The notes beneath the pieces were generated by a model. That model was not told the origin of the DNA, did not search any database, and worked only from the letters and a program-made list of their open reading frames with translations. From Diphasiastrum complanatum (lineage: Eukaryota; Streptophyta; Lycopodiopsida; Lycopodiales; Lycopodiaceae): a stretch of 64,000 nucleotides of DNA. Both the position numbers and the translations under genes were made by a program. This document shows, piece after piece, positions 58,511 through 64,000 of this stretch. Each line of letters opens with the position of its first letter. The first letter of the stretch is position 1. The DNA lies in the NCBI GenBank assembly GCA_029204225.1, contig CM055093.1, positions 29,959,777-30,023,776 of the forward strand. Reading direction: 5' to 3'.

Positions 58511-59166
58511 ATTATATGAGAAACTTGCGCTTATGATGGGACAAGATCAATGAACAAAAAGATGTATTTACCAAAATCTAATTCCAAAGAGCAATGTGAA
58601 AATTAATTTCTTATAGCGTAAATAAATCCAAATACTAAAAACTAATTTAAAAATATAATTTTTGCATAAATCATGCCTTTTAAAAAGCTCTCATATAGAC
58701 CAACAATAAATGGCAGTTTTCTAAGCCATTATATAACCATATTGAAAGGCCATTATACCTAAAAGATTTAATATTGTTCAATACATCAATGTGTTGGTAC
58801 GTACTTATCGAAATGCATCCAAAAAAATACAAGGCACATTTGTATATACCTTAGAGTTCTGTACTATTAGATTCATTTATCTACTTTTATGTTCCCACCT
58901 ATCTACAAATCAATCCACAAACAGAAAATCACAAACTTGGCATAAATGATGGCTTTTCTAGGTTGTCATTTATGTTAGTTTTGCGTAAAATGATAATTCA
59001 ATAGTGCATGTCACATAGATGTATCATATTATACATAAATCCATGTTTGTGTGCATGTAGCTAATTATCTTATACATTCGGTGTTATACCTAATGACATG
59101 TGTTCAATATTTTTTGATCCATTCATACATTGATACGGGACATAGTTGCAATTTTAGGGTATATGA

Positions 59167-59455
<289 letters not shown>

Positions 59456-60000
59456 TACAGCAAATTCAATCGCAATCAATCCTAAAAGTGATGAGGGATG
59501 CAAAACTCAGAGATCTAGATCCAAACTATGAGCTAGAATCAAGACTACTTACCAAAACTAGCTAATCTAGCATTTAACTCCACAATAGGCACATAGATTT
59601 GATCAAACACACTAAAGTAAAGTGTAGCAAGCTTCTTAGACCTCTGTAAAACTTCAATACCTTCCAAATCAAGTAATTAATGCATAAAAACACTCACATC
59701 CAATATCTAGAACTCGCCACCCAAAGACAATGTTGATAGAAGTGGAAAAACTCGATTTTTCTTCATATTTGGATGGAGATCCCATCATACACTTATACTT
59801 TTCAAGCTCGGATCTGATCATATTAGGGCACCTCTGAACTTCTCATACCCTAACCCTGATATCTAAGCTAATAGGACATTGGATCCACCCTAACTTGGGG
59901 TCAAGATCTCAAGATCCAAAAACAATGTAAAACATGCTATTTTTAGATCCTAGAATTTCTCTAGCCTATCTAAAGAAATTTTGAGATACTATCATAGTGT
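59456..60000 (-). other. Possible copia leader fragment
   Basis: Non-coding. In the minus sense a TTGGGTGGCGAGTTCTAGATA phrase near 59710 recalls the TTTTGGGTAGCGAGTTGG phrase in the leader of F. Nothing else is recognisable. Confidence 0.3.
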
Positions 60001-60019
60001 AATATGAGGAATTAAGTCT

Positions 60020-60605
60020 TTGGAAAGCATCCTATGTGATTTGGCACATGTGGCATCTACTTACATGGCCATTTTGCCAATTACAATGCATGTGACCGAA
60101 AATGGTCAAGCTAGAATTGTGAAATTTCAGAGGGTTGGTACCTTGTTGTGCATGATCTTAGGGGTGAATACAAATAGTATATTTTTTGTTGTACAAACTA
60201 GTGGAAAGTACCACAAGGTTGAATATGAACAATGTACCACAAGGTTGCCATTCTATGTTCTTTTGTTGAAGGTTTCCATCAAACTAGTTGGTATAATGAT
60301 TGCTAATCTCTAGATCATGGCAAAGTGGCAATAGGGGCTCATTTATGGTGTCTTTTGGCACATGCACCTCACATGAGGTGGAATATGGAGAATACATGCA
60401 TGCACTCATTCATAACTTTCACATATTACATGTGTGCTACTTTTTTTAAAGAGACATCAAAGGTGAAAGCATGGAAAGACCCATTTATTATGATCCTATC
60501 TTTCTCTTGAAGTAGTAATTTCCTGTTCATATGTAAAGTTGATATAAGAAATAGTGAAACATCCAATATGGACACTATGATTTATATCAATGTAGAAAGT
60601 TCACC
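60020..60605 (+). pseudogene. Unknown C-terminal module, copy 3 (element M)
   Basis: In broken frames the stretch 60370-60600 matches the C-terminal end of the element A protein: an EYGEYMHALI..FHILHVCYF block, K-W-K/R-D/N-x-x-I-x-I-L, and C-K-V-D-I-R-N-S-E-T-x-x-M-D-T-M-I-Y-I-N, which is nearly the A wording. A 97-codon frame at 60020-60313 precedes it and has no match elsewhere in the window. No LTR or PPT follows. The module is cut at 60605 by an inverted gag fragment. Confidence 0.65.
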
Positions 60606-61411
60606 TTGATCTTGAACTTTAGACCACTTAACTTTGCCCTTGGCCCTTGAACTTGTCTCTTGAGAACATTGCCTCCTCCTCTATTGGAGGATGTAAGCTA
60701 CACACAGTGAGCTGCTTCCATAAAAGACACCAAAAAGAGTGCATTTGTCCCATAAGTAAATGGAGACTAAAAGGGGAAAGATGGCGGGTGGCTAGGCGGC
60801 GGGGATGGGATTGTAGACAGAATATCCCTGTCCCCTGGTACCAGCCCTTTTGGGATCAAAGGGGAAAGATGGCGGGTGGCTAGGCGGTGGGGATGGGATC
60901 CTACGCGCGGCCCACAAGTGTGCACAATAATGCGCCACATCATCTATTGGACTGCTTTCCGCCGCCAATAATCCAACAAGCCATTAAGAACTACTTGAAC
61001 AAGTTATAAGGCTCCTTAATGCGTTCATCAATACACGGTAACTCATTATTGAATTACTTAACCCTCAAAACAAAAACATGAGCACTTTCATCCATCTTTT
61101 GTAAAATTTGAAATATTTTCCTCCTAAGAGTCATAACCCTTGATGTGGACTGGACTCATAAACCTTCTTTAAAGCTCCCCAAGCCTCTTTAGATGAAATA
61201 CACTTACAACTTCCTAGTTCATTTGTCACATTCATTTTGATCGCATGAAGGGCTTTCTTTAGCCTCCTATCATACCTAAATTGTTCGTTGCAACAATGTC
61301 CATCAACTCATTCATCTCAAGGAGAGACTCCATTCTCACCTTCCAAGTTGAATAGTTGCTTGAGGTAAGCCTATCATTGCTCTCCAACATGAAGCCTCCA
61401 TTTGTAGCCAT
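60606..61411 (-). pseudogene. Copia gag fragment of the A type, interrupted (element N)
   Basis: Minus strand. It starts at ATG 61411 with MATNGGFMLES and SSNYSTWKVRMESLLEMNELMDIVA, as in A, and runs with frameshifts to about 60965. About 60610-60720 matches the later GGGEEA...KFKGKGK linker of A. Between them, 60721-60960 is foreign GC-rich sequence containing a 41-bp direct repeat. No knuckle or C-terminal module follows in this orientation. Confidence 0.7.
60770..60898. repeat. 41-bp direct repeat, spacing 88 bp
   Basis: AAAGGGGAAAGATGGCGGG... occurs at 60770 and 60858, with a single C/T difference over 41 bases. It lies within a GC-rich insert in the gag remnant. Confidence 0.9.
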
Positions 61412-61790
61412 GTTGAAATGATATGATCTTCTCTTTCAACTTATACCAATGCACTTAGCACTCTCCTGAAAGTCAACAAATGAATCCAAAAAGAAATCAC
61501 AAACATATGGAACCTCTCAAATCTCTTTGTTGCACAAAACTAGCCAATCCAACACATAGAATTGATGACACTTGATCAACACATGATCAACCTACAATAT
61601 CATGAAATTTTGCACTCTCCTAATATTGAAACACATTCTTGAAAAGTCCATCAACTTCAAAATACTTGCAAACAACCTAGACTAAGTTGCAAATCTGACC
61701 CAATCCACCTCTATACTTTCTAGAAATAGTAAGAACACTATCTTAAACCATCTCTAAGCTGTTATGTACAATCCATGGCCTCAATATGCC
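61412..61790 (-). other. Leader upstream of gag fragment N
   Basis: Non-coding. CTTTCAACTT...GCACTTAGCACTC matches the A leader just upstream of its gag, and similarity fades leftward in the element sense. Confidence 0.5.
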
Positions 61791-61829
61791 AAATAACAAA
61801 TGACAATACTAATTCATTTTCTTCACATT

Positions 61830-62110
61830 CAATATTGTCGAACTCAATACTAATACATTGCAATACATATCATTGATGTGTATCAAAAAATATATGACAC
61901 ACTTATATCATATCCATCTAACTACTTTTATTTTCTCACTTATCTAGACATTAAGGCAAAAAACTTAAAAGAATGTAATTTTTTGTATAACTGATGGCTT
62001 TTGAAAAGTTGTCATATAAACTAGAATAAGGACGGTTTTCTAGGCCATCATTTATGCCATATGGTTTTTTTGCATGAACTAACATTTAAATCTAGATATC
62101 ATATATATTA
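61830..62110 (+). repeat. CACTA-like end, second copy
   Basis: AT-rich stretch matching 58770-59010 in parts: ATCTA-CTACTTTTAT, TGATGGCTTTT..., CTAGG-CATCATTTATG. It carries the same subterminal words, so it is a relic of the CACTA family nested at 55.9-59.0 kb. Confidence 0.5.
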
Positions 62111-62289
62111 TGTAGTAATTCATCCATTTATGTGTAAATTTACATACTTATACATGTGATATTATATCCATCTATGTGTTCACATGTATAAAAAGTATAT
62201 GACACACATATCAACTTAAGTATTAAAAATATGCAAAATGTATCCTGATTATTTTTCACCTTCATCTATGTATGTCCACTATTACCTTG

Positions 62290-62700
62290 TACATATTTTT
62301 AATGTTGACTTTGAAAAGCCAAAAGGGCTCCAATTAGAGTTCTAGTGAGATGGTGACACTTGTCACAGAATTTAAGGATTGTATTTTTGCTAGTATGCAA
62401 CCAAGTCCACATCTCAATGTCACATATGGCCCAATCAAATTAAGAGGTGTATATCACAAAGCCAATCACATTAAGAGGTAAAAAATGATTGTCCCAATCA
62501 TGTTTAGAGGTGCAAATCACTTGGCCAATCGAATTCTGAGGCTCAAGCTAGTTGGTCCAATCATTATGAGAGGTGGAATCCCTGAGGTCCAATCAAAATT
62601 GAGCATTCCTCATGCTAGATTTCAAGCCACTACGATTTGGAAGTGTGCTCTTTTTGTACATACAATCTTTTTGAGAGTTAATGCAATTTTGGACTTGTTT
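62290..62700 (+). repeat. LTR fragment with CCAATCA repeats
   Basis: The inverted relative of 16500-16820. Six units of about 30 bases, each with CCAATCA or a near variant followed by a TTNAGAGGTG-like tail, lie at 62425-62610. It is probably part of an old LTR of the J/E group. The ends are unknown. Confidence 0.65.
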
Positions 62701-62716
62701 CTTTGTAACACATTTT

Positions 62717-63432
62717 TGTGAAGAATTGAAAAAGATTATCTATGTTAGATATAGGGGTCTTATGTTTTTTACATCAAGCATCTAGGTGTAGGATGTTGAT
62801 AGGAATAAATTTGGCATAGATGGCAAATTATGCATGTCCACTTGTAATGCCACTATTGAGCCAAAATAGAGTAAGAGGCTAAACACGTGCCAATTAGAGT
62901 GTAGACAAGTGTAAAGCTTTTGTTTGATGAATTCTAAGGTGGAACCTTGTGAGGTCCAATAGGAAATTGAGGTGTGCTTGAATATAGTCCAATAGAATTA
63001 AGAGGTGCATGGATCAATGATCCAATAGGATCAAGAGGTGACAAAATATGGTCCAATCATAGTTAAGCATAGTGGTAGCTCATGGATCTACTAGTATCAT
63101 TGTACTCCTCATTTTGGAACTAATTGATTTGGTGATTTCATGGATTTTGTGAGTTATTGGATTTCTAGCTTTCTCTCTCTACCCGAGAGCTCATGATGCT
63201 TTTTCTCTCTCTACCTAAGGAGAGCAGCTTGTTTTTACTTAGATTATTTTTTGAATACTTCCCACACGTGTGAGTGAGAGTTGGAAGTGACTGAATGCAT
63301 GTAGTAGTGTGTTTTTGCCATAGATTCAAAGATAGATTTTGAATCTCAATCTAGTCTTGATCTTGTGCATCTACACACTTTAGGAGATCACAAGTACATG
63401 TAGTGGACAGTCCACACGTGTGACATTCAACA
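62717..63432 (+). repeat. Element E 5-prime LTR (about 716 bp)
   Basis: Starts TGTGAAGAATTG and ends ATTCAACA, abutting a PBS. Colinear with LTR D (31854-32575): both have GGTCCAATAGGA units, two CTCTCTCTACC phrases and CACGTGTG. Palindromes are at 63263-63272 and 63413-63422. Confidence 0.75.
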
Positions 63433-63445
63433 TGCTATCAGAGCC
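63433..63445 (+). other. Element E primer-binding site, one mismatch
   Basis: TGCTATCAGAGCC differs from the canonical PBS only at its third base and directly follows the LTR. Confidence 0.8.
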
Positions 63446-64000
63446 TACTTAAGGTTACCATGCATTTTGATCCATCTAAGTGAATAAATTTTCATCAATC
63501 TTGAGCTAGAAGTTGTCAAGGCCCATTTTGCTAGCTATCTTGTTCAATCTTGGATCAAAAGAGATCAAAAGCACATTGATTGGGTCTGACCTAGTACTGT
63601 ACGGAATCAGGTGCTCAGACACGTGTGAGGAACATCCAATTTCAGTTTGGAAGTTCTCTCTCATGTTTGATCCATTTATCTTGCTTGATAGCTTGTTTTG
63701 AAGCTATTTTTGTCTAGTTTTTGATGCAATCAGTTTCATTCCATTTGGTTGAGCCAATCAAAAGTTATAAGCTTTTGAAGAGGGTTAGGTAGGGCACCTA
63801 GACCTGGGTGGACACATTTGGTTTGGTCAAGAGATTGCCTGGTTGATCCAAAATTACAATTGTATGCTTGCCAATCTCATCTATATGTGATCTAGGCACT
63901 GTTTTGAGATCTTAGCCATTTTGTTTCATGCAATATCATTGTATTTGAGTCAAATTTGGTTTCTTAGAGTACTTCACACGTGCGTGTTTGATCCTAACTT
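63446..64000 (+). other. Element E leader, cut by window end
   Basis: Non-coding leader with ACACGTGTG at 63619-63627, about 185 nt after the PBS, and CACACGTGCG at 63975-63984. Its part 63520-63700 reappears at 29650-29805 inside element D. Gag should lie beyond the window. Confidence 0.7.

Larger units (their letters stand above)
55917..59006 (+). mobile_element. Deleted CACTA (En/Spm-like) element nested in LTR L
   Basis: It contains a long palindromic subterminal array, then the C-terminal half of a CACTA transposase, then AT-rich 3-prime sequence with the same TGATGGC...GTCATTT words. CACTA occurs at 55917 and its complement TAGTG ends at 59006. The flanking LTR of L matches the LTR of A on both sides, which proves an insertion between about 55910 and 59170. 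The exact termini are uncertain: the flanking trinucleotides (ATT, CAT) do not match, and the terminal repeats beyond CACTA are poor. The transposase N-terminal half is missing. Confidence 0.6.

Noticed and set aside
55917-59006. Exact CACTA termini with a 3-bp target duplication
   Set aside because: CACTA and TAGTG occur, but the flanking trinucleotides differ and the inner terminal repeats do not match. Only approximate borders are justified.

Overview
The window looks like intergenic heterochromatin of a land plant with a large, repeat-rich genome. Nearly everything recognisable is plant transposable-element sequence: Ty1/copia LTR retrotransposons primed by initiator tRNA-Met, En/Spm (CACTA) DNA transposons with the plant-type Transposase_21, DUF4218 and DUF4216 blocks, and a scrap of Ty3/gypsy reverse transcriptase. 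Long GA/CT and CA microsatellites are interspersed. I see no convincing conserved host gene, no tRNA or rRNA gene and no CRISPR array. The sequence alone does not fix the species or even the order.

Layout. 1-7.7 kb: a 215-bp repeat, weak coding remnants and one split, transposase-like minus-strand gene (about 4.7-6.7 kb). 7.7-10 kb: no gene, one GC-rich island. 10.02-15.56 kb: one complete, very young LTR element (element A) with two 647-bp LTRs that read as identical, a TGCTC target duplication, PBS, PPT and one intact 1025-codon ORF. That ORF is Gag plus a long unrecognised C-terminal region, with no protease, integrase or reverse transcriptase. 16.1-16.9 kb: an old LTR. 18.4-24.3 kb: minisatellites, a perfect 58-bp hairpin, a diverged tandem duplication and dense microsatellites. 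24.6-32.6 kb: fragments of at least four copia elements, all broken, with one long open RT-RNase H stretch (30.7-31.8 kb).

32.6-45.2 kb is a nest. LTR F (plus) and element G (minus) carry the same roughly 831-bp LTR in opposite orientation. G is split in its integrase by a three-LTR concatemer (element H, 38.63-44.88 kb) flanked by a perfect CTTTA duplication. 45.2-47.7 kb: a 30-bp coding-phase minisatellite, a degenerate repeat of about 300 bp and microsatellites. 48.5-50.9 kb: a minus-strand CACTA transposase meeting a plus-strand CACTA accessory-protein fragment. 52.1-52.3 kb: the gypsy RT scrap. 54.2-55.8 kb: a copia relative of A (element L) whose integrase runs straight into the same unknown C-terminal module. 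Its LTR is split by a deleted CACTA element (about 55.9-59.0 kb) with a striking palindromic subterminal array. 60.0-62.1 kb: a third copy of the module joined to an inverted gag fragment, then another CACTA-like end. 62.3-64.0 kb: an LTR fragment and the 5-prime end of a further copia element (E) running off the window.

The most interesting content is the A/L/M family. It is a Gag-only retrotransposon, apparently recently mobile, that must borrow polymerase functions in trans and that encodes a roughly 760-residue region I cannot assign. The second strong pattern is the perfect palindrome CACACGTGTG (or its 8-9 base core), found in most LTRs and again about 160-190 nt after the PBS in four separate copia leaders.
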